Source: Allolobophora icterica (taxonomy: Eukaryota > Annelida > Clitellata > Crassiclitellata > Lumbricidae). From it: 64,000 nucleotides of DNA. The notes under the pieces were generated by a model, which was not told the origin of the DNA, searched no databases, and saw only the letters and a list, made by a program, of their open reading frames with translations. The stretch spans positions 5,988,343 through 6,052,342 of the forward strand of contig OY744606.1 in the NCBI GenBank assembly GCA_963556255.1. The letters are read 5' to 3'. Positions 22,216-33,059 of the stretch are shown here, one piece after another (the stretch's first letter is position 1; every line of letters begins with the position of its first letter). The position numbers and the translations under genes are program-made.

Positions 22216-22917
22216 TACTCTAAAGATTGGCTCTTCTTTCAATATTGAGATGGGTGATGACCCCAAAGTTATTCTACAAGTGCGTAAATTTGGAAGGTTT
22301 ATAATTATTTGGATATAGATTTTTCACACAAAAGATTGATGTATCCAAAGGATAAGGCTAAATATAATTATATATATTTATACATAAAAATATTTGAAAT
22401 GTAATATAGGCCTAAGTTAGATATATTTGTATGTATTGATTCTGTGCTTTCATACATAAATCCAAGCAAATATATATATATATATATACATATATATAAA
22501 TGTCATGCACATAGAATAGATGCATGTAAGTGGATATATATACTAGAGTATTTGCCCGTCATTATGACCGGTTGAAAAAGAAAACGAATGGATTGATAGG
22601 AAGAGAAGAATTTGGTTATTGTTTATTGGAATGCTTGATCAATGATTATAAGTGACATTGCGAGTGAAATTTCGAGCATCACTTAGCAAATCACCTCGAC
22701 TGTCGGTCCTCTTTATGAGAAAAGAAGGGAGGGACGGAGGATGGAAGGGAGGGACGGAGGGAGGGAGGAAGTGAGGGACGGAGGGAGACAGAGACAGACT
22801 TGCTAACCGTTTTTGTTTTTCTATCTGTTTGTCTGTCGGTCTACTTGACCGTCCGTCCATCTGTCTGTCTGGCTGTGCATCTGTACGTCTATCTGCGGAG
22901 TGTCAAGTCTTCGTACG
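22216..22917. other. Unassigned sequence with GGGAGGGACGG-type purine repeats
   Basis: A short (AT)n run lies near 22470-22500. A degenerate GGGAGGGACGGAGG tract lies at about 22727-22790, next to CTGTCTGT-type sequence. No gene is seen. Confidence 0.55.
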
Positions 22918-23188
22918 CCGGTGTAAAGACTTCAGGTTACCCCCTCTTTCAAGTTACCCCCCGGTAATCTGAAATCGATTTCAGATTACCCCCCGGGGGT
23001 AGCCTGAACGCGATTTCAAGTTACCCCTGCGCTATTCACATTACCCCCGGGGTAATCTGAAATCGATTTCAGATTACCCCCCGGCGGTAATCTGAACGCG
23101 ATTTCAGATTACTCCCGGTAATCTGAACGCGATTTCAAGTTACCGGGGGCTAATGTGAAATGGGGGTAATCTGAAATCGCTACACCGG
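22918..23188. mobile_element. Foldback element built of palindromic modules, copy 1
   Basis: The outer inverted ends are CCGGTGTAAAGACTTCAGGT (left) and CCGGTGTAGCGATTTCAGAT (right, complement). The interior is a series of palindromic units such as GGTAATCTGAAATCGATTTC and its complement, joined by C- or G-runs. The whole 271 bp can fold in several registers. A second copy starts at 30855. No target duplication is certain and the class is unknown. Confidence 0.7.
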
Positions 23189-23874
23189 GCCAATTTCGGG
23201 CGCCTGTGTGACATTGCGTTGGCCTCAGAGGTCGTTGGCATGGACAGGTCGGCCAACGGCCTGTGAGGCATGGTTAGCAGCATCAGGGACATTCCATACA
23301 TTCCACTACAGCCACGGAGGGAGAGACGCTACATTCCAGAAGCGTTTGTCGTAGGACACATAGAACTGGAAAACTATATAAGAGATATCCAGTTACCATC
23401 GTGGATAAGTATGTGCGTGTTTGTGTGCGTGTGTGCCGAACCGCCATCAGACACTCAAAGGTCGTGTCTGCAGAAAGTAGACTTCAACTGTGTCGTCTTG
23501 GTGCACCTCGACTGTCGCCACTTTTGCCCACAGTTACGTCAGGCCATAGCCCACGTTGTTTTATTTATTATTATTGCGTTTTGTATACAGTTGATGCTTT
23601 AGTAGCTGATGGTTTCAGACATTACTTTAGAGAGTAGACGCTGGCTACATATATAGACTGTGCTTTTACCAGACAGTTGATGTTTATGAACTCTGAGGAA
23701 GGTTTAAGTATCTGGTCTTCTGAGACATTACTTTTAACAGTATAGGATCTGCATGGTCACGAAGATTGCGCTATACTACTAGACAATTGGTGTCTGCACG
23801 TGTGTGAGTTTGCATAGAATAGTGAAGGATGTTTTCATTGCTTTTCTGCTGCTCTTAGGCCTAATAATGCAGGC
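23189..23874. other. Unassigned sequence, no gene seen
   Basis: Frames of 110 and 78 codons overlap here in different frames. Neither resembles a protein I know. Confidence 0.45.
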
Positions 23875-24304
23875 CTATAATCACGGAGTGGTTAACCTAC
23901 GGGACTGTCAATCGGCAGGTCTAGGGTTCAAATCTCCGTCAAGGCAGAAATTTGTTTTGAGATTTAGATACCACCTGCACCCCTAGACAATTCAGCCTTG
24001 ACGGGTACACTGTCCATACGTACACTCAGGGGCGTCTATCCCCCCTAAGTCATTGGAGCAACGTCCCTTTCCCCCTCTTCTTCCCCCTCCCCGTTCCTTC
24101 CTCCCTAAAATGGTGGAACACACACTGACAGATCTCCCCCCCCATTTCTTGGATGGAGCATTTGCTCCAAGGTTTCTATGGTGTAGACGCCTCTGCGTAC
24201 ACTGTCTGTGTTAAGATGAGACTGCGAGAGAATGGACTGACCACTGACCACTCCTCCTCATATACCGAGGCTAAGAAAATGAGGTCATTAACACTTCTTA
24301 ACGT
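23875..24304 (+). mobile_element. Family A SINE split by a MITE
   Basis: The plus strand starts with a tRNA-like head (GAGTGGTTAACCTACGGGAC, GGTTCAAATCTCC). The body follows to CCATACGTACACT at 24026. After the 169-bp MITE and a repeated CGTACACT, the SINE resumes with GTCTGTGTTAAGATGAGACT, CCGAGGCTAAGAAAATGAGG and AACACTTCTTAAC. Joining the two halves restores the family A order, so the MITE inserted after the SINE. Confidence 0.85.
24027..24195. mobile_element. 169-bp hAT-like MITE, copy 2, nested in a SINE
   Basis: The terminal inverted repeats are CAGGGGCGTCTA and TAGACGCCTCTG. A perfect 8-bp target duplication CGTACACT lies at 24019-24026 and 24196-24203. The interior matches the copy at 19212-19382. 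An 8-bp duplication plus CAG...CTG ends is diagnostic of hAT-derived MITEs. Confidence 0.93.
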
Positions 24305-24735
24305 GGCTTTATCTTAAGCTAGCGTTAGGGTCTGTTCTTTTGGCTTGTCATTTGATGATTAGCGTCGCCCTCCTCTTTTATTCATGCTTGGGACTGGCAC
24401 CACCGGGTACGGGCGGGGGTGGAGCAGCTCTTATTATTTGTTTGCAGAACGGAGTTTTATTGGCGTTTGTGGTGCGCTCTGGCGAATGCTACGCTCATCA
24501 GGTCTTCAGCCACCTCGCTAGGTGGCGGATTTCTGTTCTAAATACCAACACATTGAGACTGAGTGGCTCAGAAACGAGTAGAAGGGAACTGAGGGGAAGG
24601 GTGTCTTTGCTAATGAAATCAATATACCCAAACTTATCAACAGACTTTGGTTCCGAATGTAGGGTCAAAGTAAAAAATTTAACCCCAACAACAACTTTAA
24701 TCATAACGATATAACCAGTTTAAACGCGGGCGCGC
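24305..24735. other. Unassigned sequence with a family D-like fragment
   Basis: TTAGCGTCGCCCTCCTC with GGGACTGGCACCACCGGGTA at about 24360-24410 matches phrases at 1.52, 6.9 and 41.7 kb. No gene is supported. Confidence 0.5.
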
Positions 24736-25093
<358 letters not shown>

Positions 25094-25350
25094 ATAATAA
25101 CTACAGGTCCTGGCCACAGCCACAGAGCGGCAACTGGAATGGTGTGATGAACTGTAGCAACGTTGAGGATTACAATTCTTGAAAGTACATTCAAATATTT
25201 AAGCGTTTCTTTTTCGATACAAATGGCTAATATTCTTCTTCATCTTCAATTTCATCATCGTCATCATCATCTTCGTCTTCTTCTTCTGCTTTCTTCTACA
25301 ACCATAAAATCAATAATTGATAGCAACCAATAGCAACCTCGATTGCCAAT

Positions 25351-25505
25351 ACAACATCAGAGTGTACGGTCAGTGTACTCATAATAGCTGAGTTGGCTAA
25401 GAGCGCAGGTGGAACAGAAATGTCAAACCAAATTTATTTCCTGGGGATTTGAACCTCCGACCTCTCGATTGACAGTCCAACACGCTAACCACTACACTAT
25501 CGAGT
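25351..25505 (-). mobile_element. Family A SINE, 5' portion
   Basis: The minus strand has the best-preserved tRNA-like head of the family (TAGTGGTTAGCGTGTTGGAC, GAGGTCGGAGGTTCAAATCC), then CCAACTCAGCTATTATGAGT and ACACTGACCGTACACT. The SINE is truncated after that. Confidence 0.8.
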
Positions 25506-25614
25506 ACCCTTTATTGCATAGGACCTAGGCCATAAATAAGTTTTTTCTTTTAAACTGAAATTGAGCATGTAACCCGCCTATACAGAAAATAAGACAGCAG
25601 GAAAAGTTTATCAG

Positions 25615-25870
25615 AGTCAAATTTATTCTATTCTGTTTACGAATTTATAATGCGCCTCTCGCAGTACAACCTAATCAGAGGCGCTCCCAGTGTGAAGAGC
25701 TCCGTGAGAAAAGAAAAGTCTTAAGACAGCGAGACGTAGCAGCAATGCCCCAGTTACGATCTGTGAACGAGTCATGGAAGGAAGATCATTCCAGAGGGAC
25801 GGTCCAACAGATGCGTAGGCACGATATTGAGCCATAGAAGTCCGAGTCTGAGGGACCAAGAGGTCATGTC
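25615..25870 (-). pseudogene. L2-like LINE 3' end with stem-loop tail
   Basis: The minus strand encodes TRTSMAQYRAYASVGPSLWN followed by DLPSMTRSQIV, the C-terminal signature of L2/CR1 ORF2, ending at a stop at 25671-25673. The 3' sequence has complementary arms GAGCGCCTCTGATTAG and TGCGAGAGGCGCATTATAAA (25640-25687), then GTAAACAGAATAGAATAAAT. Only about 60 codons of the ORF remain. The stem-loop plus TATAAAT end matches the tail of the tRNA-headed SINE at 1.03 kb, and is the clearest LINE partner of that tail here. Confidence 0.65.
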
Positions 25871-26157
25871 GGTCTAAAGAACGGAGAGCATGCCCAGAAG
25901 CGGCCGAAAGAGGTCGACAGATAAGATCACAGAGATAACGAGGAGCTTGACCTTGGAACGCTCAAGAGGTATCTATTCTGTATCTATTCTATTATGTTCT
26001 GTATTAAGAGTGGCAGGAATCTGTTTCTTATGTAAAGTAAAGCACAGTTCCCATGTCCCACGAGGAACGAAAAGGGACGTCCATTTCCTTCAATCGGCCA
26101 TTGACTAATGGACGAATCCCAGGGTCATGGAGAGACACGGGCATCGCATTTCCAAAT

Positions 26158-26369
26158 TATACTGCTTAGGCCAGTGCCAACTGATACTGCTTAGACCAGT
26201 ACCAAATTATATTGCTCAGGCCAGTATCACATTTTACGGCTTAGGCAAGTACCACATTATACTGCTTAAGCCCGTACCAAATTAAACTGCTTAGGCCCTT
26301 ACCAAATTATACTGCTTAGACCCGTACCAAATGATACTGCTTATGTCAGTACCAAATGATACTGCTTGT
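26158..26369. repeat. 25-bp tandem repeat, about 8-9 copies
   Basis: The unit is approximately ATACTGCTTAGGCCAGTACC plus AAATT. Copies diverge (AGACCAG, AAGCCCG, TGTCAG variants). Confidence 0.85.
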
Positions 26370-26504
26370 AAACAGAGACATGGGTGCGTATAACAACTTG
26401 CCTAAAGTCGTTACACGGGGTCGAACCCGAAACCGCATTGAATAAGCGTGTTATCCATATAGGCCTACCAGCATGTCGCACTGTTAGGCCTATGACCATT
26501 TCCC

Positions 26505-26720
26505 ACTGTTGCTATTTAATCGTAATCTCCAAACTTCTAAAGCTCCACTCGAAGGCCAAGCGCAGGGCACCAGCCTATTCACGAGCGATACGTCAAGTCA
26601 AGGGGTGTTCGATGAGTCTCTCTTGAAGTGGCGCTATTTATATTTGCAATTACCATTACCATTAACATTAACATTAACATTACCATTAACATTAACATTA
26701 CCATTAACATTCTTGTGTTA
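26505..26720. mobile_element. Back-to-back SINE/LINE tails, family F and L2-like
   Basis: On the minus strand, GGTGCCCTGCGCTTGGCCTT, CGAGTGGAGCTTTAGAAGTT and GATTACGATTA form a family F tail (26518-26580). On the plus strand TGAAGTGGCGCTATTTATAT is followed by an (ATTACC)n(ATTAAC)n array to 26712. The two tails point outward from a shared middle, an inverted arrangement comparable in concept to 38.4 kb. Confidence 0.6.
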
Positions 26721-26989
26721 TCAGAAGCCTCAGTCGTCCTCGTTTGAAAAAAACTGATCCAGAAAAACACGTCACTGACACACAAAAAACACCTCCTCTA
26801 CTTATCAGTTATCACCCCCACAGGCTTTCCACTTCAAATTTAAGTCTCGACCCTTCAATATTTCCTACCCTAATCCACCCAATCCTCCCCCTCCTAGATT
26901 TCTCGTCCTCACCGAAAACGCCCCTGCCTTCTCTCTCTCGAGCAAACTGACTCGAAGCACCAGTGGACTTCTCCGGACAACCTTTCTGA

Positions 26990-27090
26990 CGGGCCGCAGC
27001 TCTCGTGAATTAGCTGCAGGTGCCCTGCGTTTAGCGTTGGAGTAGCGGTCTAAGAATTTGGAGTTTACGATTACGGTTACGCCTAGTGTA
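26990..27090 (+). mobile_element. Family F SINE/LINE tail
   Basis: CAGGTGCCCTGCGTTTAGCG, TTGGAGTAGCGGTCTAAG, then AATTTGGAGTTTACGATTAC and GGTTACG. Same order as the tails near 38.4, 33.4 and 54.3 kb. Confidence 0.6.
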
Positions 27091-27214
27091 ACTTTAGAGC
27101 TGTGAAAAAGAGGAAGATGATGACAACGATTACGATGACGAGAAAGAGGAAGTGGAGAAGGAGGAGGTGGAGGATGAGAAGGTGAGTGTGATGAATATGA
27201 TGACGATATCAATG

Positions 27215-27220
27215 ATGATA

Positions 27221-27278
<58 letters not shown>

Positions 27279-27550
27279 CGATGATGACGATGGTAGTGGT
27301 GGTGGTGGTGGTGGGGGTGGTGGTGGTGGTGGTGGTGGTGGTGGTGGTGGTGGTGGTGGTGGTGGTGGTGGTGGTGGTGGTGGTGGTGGTGGTGGTGGTG
27401 GTGGTGGTGGTGGTGGTGGTGGTGGTGGTGGTGGTGGTGGTGGTGGTGGTGGTGGTGGTGGTGGTGGTGGTGGTGGTGGTGGTGGTGGTGGTGGTGGTGG
27501 TGGTGGTGGTGGTGGTGGTGGTGGTGGTGGTGGTGGTGGTGGTGGTGGTA
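27215..27550. repeat. (GAT)n then (GGT)n array
   Basis: GAT units (27220-27290) switch to about 84 GGT units (27298-27549) with a single GGG interruption near 27313. The long 'polyvaline' frame is repeat translation. On this strand the sequence is rich in GG pairs able to form two-tetrad quadruplexes. Confidence 0.97.
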
Positions 27551-27589
27551 AGTAAGAGGAAGAAAAAGAATGGTATGATAATGATGATT

Positions 27590-27591
<2 letters not shown>

Positions 27592-27682
<91 letters not shown>

Positions 27683-27785
27683 GCGATGGCGATGGCGATG
27701 GCGATGGCGATGGCGATGGCGATGGCGATGGCGATGGCGATGGCGATGGCGATGGCGATGGCGATGGCGATGGCGATGGCGATGG

Positions 27786-27833
<48 letters not shown>

Positions 27834-27847
27834 TGATGATGATGATG
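27592..27847. repeat. Concentric GAT / GATGAC / GATGGC array
   Basis: The order is (GAT)n, about 5 x GATGAC, about 18 x GATGGC, 7 x GATGAC, then (GAT)n again. The array is therefore roughly symmetrical about its centre in repeat type. Confidence 0.96.
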
Positions 27848-27916
27848 AAACGCGATGTTATCGTTTTAGACCATCAACATCATTATCTTTATAAAACAAT
27901 ATGACTATACATGTAG

Positions 27917-27922
<6 letters not shown>

Positions 27923-27974
<52 letters not shown>

Positions 27975-28405
27975 TTATGTGTAGATGCAAATATTTTCTT
28001 AAACCTAAACATACATTCGGAGGTCTAAACATGAATATGTCTTTACAAGTTTAGCTTCCAGACCTTTGCAGTAACTCGTGAAAGACCGAAAAAAAACACC
28101 ATCTGACGTAATAACCGCCTACGATGAAAAAAATCAGCCGAATTTATGTTTCCCTTAGGAAAGCAGTATAAACTGTGCATGGATAAGACACATGCGCGGA
28201 CGCACCTGCACATGTGTGGAGAGGTATGTGTGTGGGTGTGTGTGTATGTGTGGGTGTGTGTATGTGTGTGTGTATGTTGGTGAGTGTTGCTTTAATTCCT
28301 CAGACGATCACAGCGTTTTACAGAGGTTGCTCATTTTTAGCAAAGTTCAGATACATACATATACACACATATACATACATACATACAAGCATACATACGT
28401 ATATG
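27923..28405. other. (AT)n array and unassigned sequence
   Basis: (AT)n lies at 27923-27973. The rest has no gene; short GTGTGTATG and ACATACATA runs lie on the approach to the mariner element. Confidence 0.6.
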
Positions 28406-28407
28406 TA

Positions 28408-29572
28408 CAGGGTGGGCCAGTAGGAATGCACCAACTTTGAATGGATATAAGTTGAACAATTGTTATCCGAACATCGTGCTCAATATACTAAATTGAAAGT
28501 AATCATCCACTCTACTACTGTGTCAAATGTTGCACTGATATACGGCACCGTTGTTATAAACTTTCGGTGCGGCGCACACCTCTCAGTTTTGAATGTAAAT
28601 ATTGAACATCATGGCGCCGCTCACGGAAGAGGATAGAATTTTAATCCGAATTTTAAGAGCAGAAAAAGGATACAATGCGCATCAGATGATGATAGAATTC
28701 CCTTCTAAAAAATGGAATAAATATGCTCTACATCGATTGATTAAACAAACTGATGCTACGGGAACGTCTAACAACTGTCGTCGCAAACGTTCTGCGCGCA
28801 CAGCAGCTCGCAAGGTGTGATGCTGTCGTTGGCTGTTTCAAAGCTTGGAAAGACCGCGCCATTTTTGTTACTCCAAAGGCCTTAGGTGAACAGTGTTTTT
28901 ACTGCGATGAAATACTCGCAAGAGGACTGCTACGTGATATTCGCCAACTGTCTGGAGTTGATGGTTACATCTTTCAGCAAGATGGAGCGCCGGCGCATCG
29001 TTCACGTCATATATACGGTTGCCTATCTGAACGCTAACGTGCCAGAGTTAATTGAACCGGAAAACTGGTCATCGAACAGTTCGGATTTAAACCCGGTTGA
29101 CTATTCGATCTGGGGTTGTCGTCAGCAGCTGGTCTATCGTGAACCGATACGTGACGTTGAACATTTGAAAGATGTGATTCTTTGCTGCTAGGCTGAGATA
29201 ACCAAAGGACTGGTGGACTCAGCTATCGATCAGTGGTCGTCTCATGTTGATGCGCAGTCATTAAAGCACGTGGCGGACATATTGAGTATTTGTTTGACTG
29301 ATGATAAATTAATTGTTAGTACTAAGTGATTGTTTAGAATTGACATCTACAGTTTCAGACTTTTGTTTTTTCTTGCAGTTTTATGGCAAGAAAATGGCAC
29401 ATCGAATATTAATATGATTATCTCAAAACATCGTAATAGTATCTCGTAGATATTTTGCAGAATGATAAAATGGATAATTATCTTCGATCTGATATATTGG
29501 ACAAGACGCTCAGATAAAGAGTATTCAAGTTATAAGGCGTCAAATTTGGTGCATTTCTACTGGCCCACCCTG
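28408..29572 (+). mobile_element. Mariner-like element, decayed
   Basis: About 33-bp terminal inverted repeats with two mismatches: CAGGGTGGGCCAGTAGGAAT on the left and CAGGGTGGGCCAGTAGAAAT on the right (complement). TA dinucleotides flank both ends (28406-28407 and 29573-29574), the duplication of the IS630-Tc1-mariner superfamily. At 1165 bp it is slightly shorter than typical intact mariners (about 1.3 kb), fitting the internal loss seen in its transposase. Confidence 0.92.
28611..29329 (+). pseudogene. Mariner-type transposase pseudogene
   Basis: Transposases of this family bind the terminal repeats and cut with a DDE/D triad. The start ATG at 28611 begins MAPLTEEDRILIRILRAEKG, an N-terminal helix-turn-helix. 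After about residue 68 the frame jumps straight to CDAVVGCFKAWKDRAIFVTP, so the linker and the segment expected to hold the first catalytic Asp are missing. The second-Asp motif YIFQQDGAPAHRSRH is kept. A frameshift near 29010-29020 is needed to reach VAYLNANVPELIEPENW and SSDLNPVDYSIWG (third acidic region). An in-frame TAG at 29189-29191 interrupts, then AEITKGLVDSAIDQWSSHVD continues to a stop at 29327-29329. It is inactive by at least three lesions. Confidence 0.88.
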
Positions 29573-29574
29573 TA

Positions 29575-30854
29575 TATGTATAAAAGGTTAGGGACACGTA
29601 TTCCTCTGTGCTTTTCAGATATTTAAATAAAGAAATTAAAGTTTATAAAATTGCTGCATAATAAAGATGCATAATATATATATGTATATATATATATATA
29701 TATTATATATTAAGCAGCTCCATATATATATTATGCAGCTCTAATTAAATCTCTATGTAAAACATACCTTTTTGTGAATTACTTTCATCTATAGTTTAAT
29801 CAAGCTCAGTAATTAATTGCTCTCTTATGAATTGTTTCTATGTAACAGGTGGCGTTAATGTCAACTTGAGTCTATGATTAAATGAAATTGATTGATTGAC
29901 ATAATGTTTACACTATATGTGTATATTATATATATTTTAAATAATTATTTATGTATACATGGATATGCATGTATATATGTTATATATGCGTATATATACA
30001 TATTACTCTGCCTCTTTTGCAATCTTATTGCCAACGCATTTTGGATTTATGCTAATAATTTCAAGTGGTTTAATTCAGTGCTTCCCAAACTGTGGTCCGC
30101 GGGTCAGCCCTCAGTTGGCGGTCCGCAAAATGAGTAAAGGGACTAAACAAAGAGGATAGACTTTTTCTCGATTGGATCTCTCTTCGAACTACATTCAAAA
30201 AACACGATTGTCTCGCAATCAAAACCATATTTTTCACATAAATTGAAAAGATTTGTTCTGGGAGTAAGTGTATTTCAGCTATTGTAAACGAAAACTGCTG
30301 AAGAAATAATTATTCGACCAATAGCTGACAGGTGAAATAGAAGGTGTCCGCCTTTACGGTACTAGAAATTTTGATCGTAACATTTGCGGTTTTTGACCGG
30401 CAATGGAAACCGCATGTGACATATCTCTTTCGTCTTTAATAACCTGGTCACTGAATCCGTCAATAGAAAATAAACACGTCTGGTTTTAGATTCGATATTG
30501 TAAGTAGGCTATAATATATAATAAATTTGAAAATAATAACAACTAAAAATACCACACCACACCCCAGAGACGAGGACGGCGTTCTCCAAGCTTAAACACA
30601 CTTCTGTTATATAGTTTCTTAGAGCCTGATGGATTTTCGTACCTCAGGGTTAAAACAAATTTAAAGTAAAAAATTATATTAATAAACAGCACAAGCATTT
30701 AGATTTATCAATTTAAAAAATGCAACTTTTGATTCATATCAGTACAAAGTATTCAGTTGATATTTAGGACTGAATTATATACCCGCGCTACTACTAAAGA
30801 ATAATTTAACTTTTTGACTAAATTTATAGACAAAAATATTTGATAAATTGGGCA
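29575..30854. other. Unassigned AT-rich sequence with a single hAT-type end
   Basis: CAGTGCTTCCCAAACTGTGG then TCCGCGGG at 30076-30104 looks like one terminus of a hAT element. I did not find the partner end. No gene is supported. Confidence 0.45.
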
Positions 30855-31003
30855 CCGGTGTGGCGATTTCAGATTACCCCCATTTCAAATTACCCCCCGA
30901 TAACTTGAAATCGCGTTCAGATAATCGGGGGGGACTCTGAAATCGATTTCAAGTGACTTGAAATCGATATCAGATTACCCCCTAATGAGATTACCCCCTA
31001 TAT
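30855..31003. mobile_element. Foldback element, copy 2 (partial)
   Basis: It starts CCGGTGTGGCGATTTCAGAT, matching an end of the element at 22918-23188. It has further palindromic TGAAATCGATTTCA modules with C-runs. The opposite end is not identifiable. Confidence 0.65.
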
Positions 31004-31560
31004 ATCCTTAACTAATCGATTAGATTCTAATCGATTATCTATTCGATTAGACAAACATCAAATTCTAATCGATTAGCTGTCGCCTTATCCTAATTCGAGT
31101 TCTAATTGATTAGCAATTTTTTAAAGCTAATTCTAATCGTAAAACGATAAAACAGATCGATGAGATTTTTTGAAATTATGTTAGGAACGAGTTCATTAAG
31201 ATTGGGTTTGATAATAGTGAGCTTCTGCAGTATATATATCTATGTCAATAACTGCAGCATGTATTGACCGATGTGGTGTGGTGTGTTGTTGCTTGTTGTT
31301 TTGTGGACTGTTCTGACGAAGCAGCTTTAGTTACTGTAATAGACCTCAGTAACTTGCCGTAGTAACTTGCTGTGCTTTGATTAAAATTGGACAAATTCAT
31401 GAAGCAACTGTATAAGCATCAATTATCTAAATCTAATTCTAACTACTAATTGATTGGCTGCAGATAATTTTAATTCTATAGTCGATTACCTATGTATACA
31501 ACATTTTGCTAATTCTAATTATAAACGATTAGCAATTTAACTGATCGTGCCCATCTCTGG
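31004..31560. repeat. Repeated CTAATCGATTAG palindromes, possible hAT terminus
   Basis: AATCGATTAG or close variants occur repeatedly between 31013 and 31070 and again, diverged, between 31430 and 31540. The right edge reads ATCGTGCCCATCTCTG, the complement of a CAGAGATGGGCACGAT terminus typical of some hAT elements. A matching left end is not found. A similar AATCGATTAA stretch ending in GCAGCCCTAG lies at about 49510-49573. Confidence 0.4.
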
Positions 31561-32578
31561 TGTGCGTGAGTGTGTGTATTTTTGTATACGTATGTGCGCG
31601 CGCGCGTGTCTGCTTATATTAGATATTATGCGATATCAAAATTGAAACGAACGTCACAAGAAAACGAAATGAGGTCAGCATAATAGTTCATACGACATCG
31701 ATCTACTACTCCCTGATGTCCATATAGATGGGCATTTATAAATCTAATTATAAATCTTAGAAGAATCCACCGGAAATGATCTTCCACTGTTGCCACTCCA
31801 TACTCTAGACCGGTCAGACAATATAAATGAAGATATACTCGTCATTTTGGAATAACACTAAAGAGAGCAAAGGACTTAACAAAAACCAAGGAAAAAATAA
31901 ATCATTTATACTTTCCCATCGTTGACTAAAAGCTGGCGATAAGATAATCGCCAGAACAAAAATTGAGCTAACTGATATTATTCTGTTATTATATTATTCT
32001 GATATTATTCACTGATAATTATATAATTCTGTAGCTTTCAGTTTAAAGCTTTCGGTCATTGCTCTCAGAAAAGGCGGTTTGTATTGTGATTGTAATTGTA
32101 ATTACGACAATTTGTACAACATATATATAGTCATAACCTAGGGACAGCGCCTTTATGAGTTACATTAAGTGCTCTCGTACATAAATACATGTATATATAT
32201 GCATACATCGTCAATATAACAAGCTACTCCAGATAGGATGCTTTACACTGCCAACTAACTGTCATCGCAAATGCTTAGAGTTAGGCCTACATAGTAAGTA
32301 AATTTCACACTGCTTCTAAAAACCAAGAAGGCTTTGGCTTCCGTTTCCGTCTCTGACTGTAGCTGAGAAAAACCCGGTCTCAGTCGAGAAAAATCGAAAT
32401 TTCATTTCAGGTAGTGCGTTTGGATGGAATTGGCAGGAAGTGGTGAATAATTTGGTAAAAAGTATCTTTTATAACAAATTGTAAACACTTCATGAATTTT
32501 CCCATGATTGTAAATGTCTCCATGTGGGCATCTTCGAAAAAAATTGAGAGGCTAACTTGAATAAAATTTATGTCCAAT
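31561..32578. other. Unassigned sequence, no gene seen
   Basis: Contains a short GCGCGCGCGC run near 31597-31606. No gene. Confidence 0.5.
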
Positions 32579-32791
32579 TGTAGCGATAGTGTAGTGGTTA
32601 GAGCACTGGACGGTCAATAGAGAGGGTTCGAGATTTCTGTTCTATCTGCGCCCCCTATATAGCCAACTCAGCTATGATGAGTACACTGACCGTACACTGT
32701 CGGTGGGAAGATGAGACGGCGAGGGACAAGGGCTGGCCACCTTCTTTCGTATGCAGAGGCTAAGAAAATGAGGCCGCTGACACTTCATACC
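32579..32791 (+). mobile_element. Family A SINE, full length, plus strand
   Basis: The head TAGTGTAGTGGTTAGAGCAC with TGGACGGTCAATAGAGAGGG is followed by GGTTCGAGATTTCTG. The body CCAACTCAGCTATGATGAGT, ACACTGACCGTACACTGTCG, GTGGGAAGATGAGACGGCGA ends GCCGCTGACACTTCATACC. It is interrupted or ended at 32791 by the next element. Confidence 0.85.
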
Positions 32792-32851
32792 CAGGGGCGG
32801 ATCCAGGATTTCTGGTTAGGGGGGGGCGTAAATACTACCAATCCAATCCCG

Positions 32852-32887
<36 letters not shown>

Positions 32888-33032
32888 TAGATCACGCAAA
32901 ACTATAATGATCCTTTTTATAGAAAATGTTATGGAACTTTAAAAAGTATATAGTTTCTCATATAAAACGAACATTTGCTGCAGGTTTAGGGGGGGCGTAC
33001 GCCGGCTCCGCCCCCCTCTAAATCCGCGCCTG
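32792..33032. mobile_element. 241-bp TIR element inserted in the SINE 3' end
   Basis: The ends CAGGGGCGGATCCAGGATTT and AAATCCGCGCCTG are inverted (related to CAGGCGCGGATTT). ATACC flanks both sides (32787-32791 and 33033-33037), and right-flank sequence ATACCCATG fits the SINE family's 3' continuation. The interior has G-runs, an (AT)n array and GGGGGGGCGTACGCCGGC. The ends are hAT-like, but I see only a 5-bp duplication rather than eight. Confidence 0.65.
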
Positions 33033-33059
33033 ATACCCATGATATATAGTTGAAATTGC

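Noticed and set aside
27152..27904. 250-codon Met/Val/Ala frame
   Set aside because: It is GAT/GGT/GGC repeat translation.
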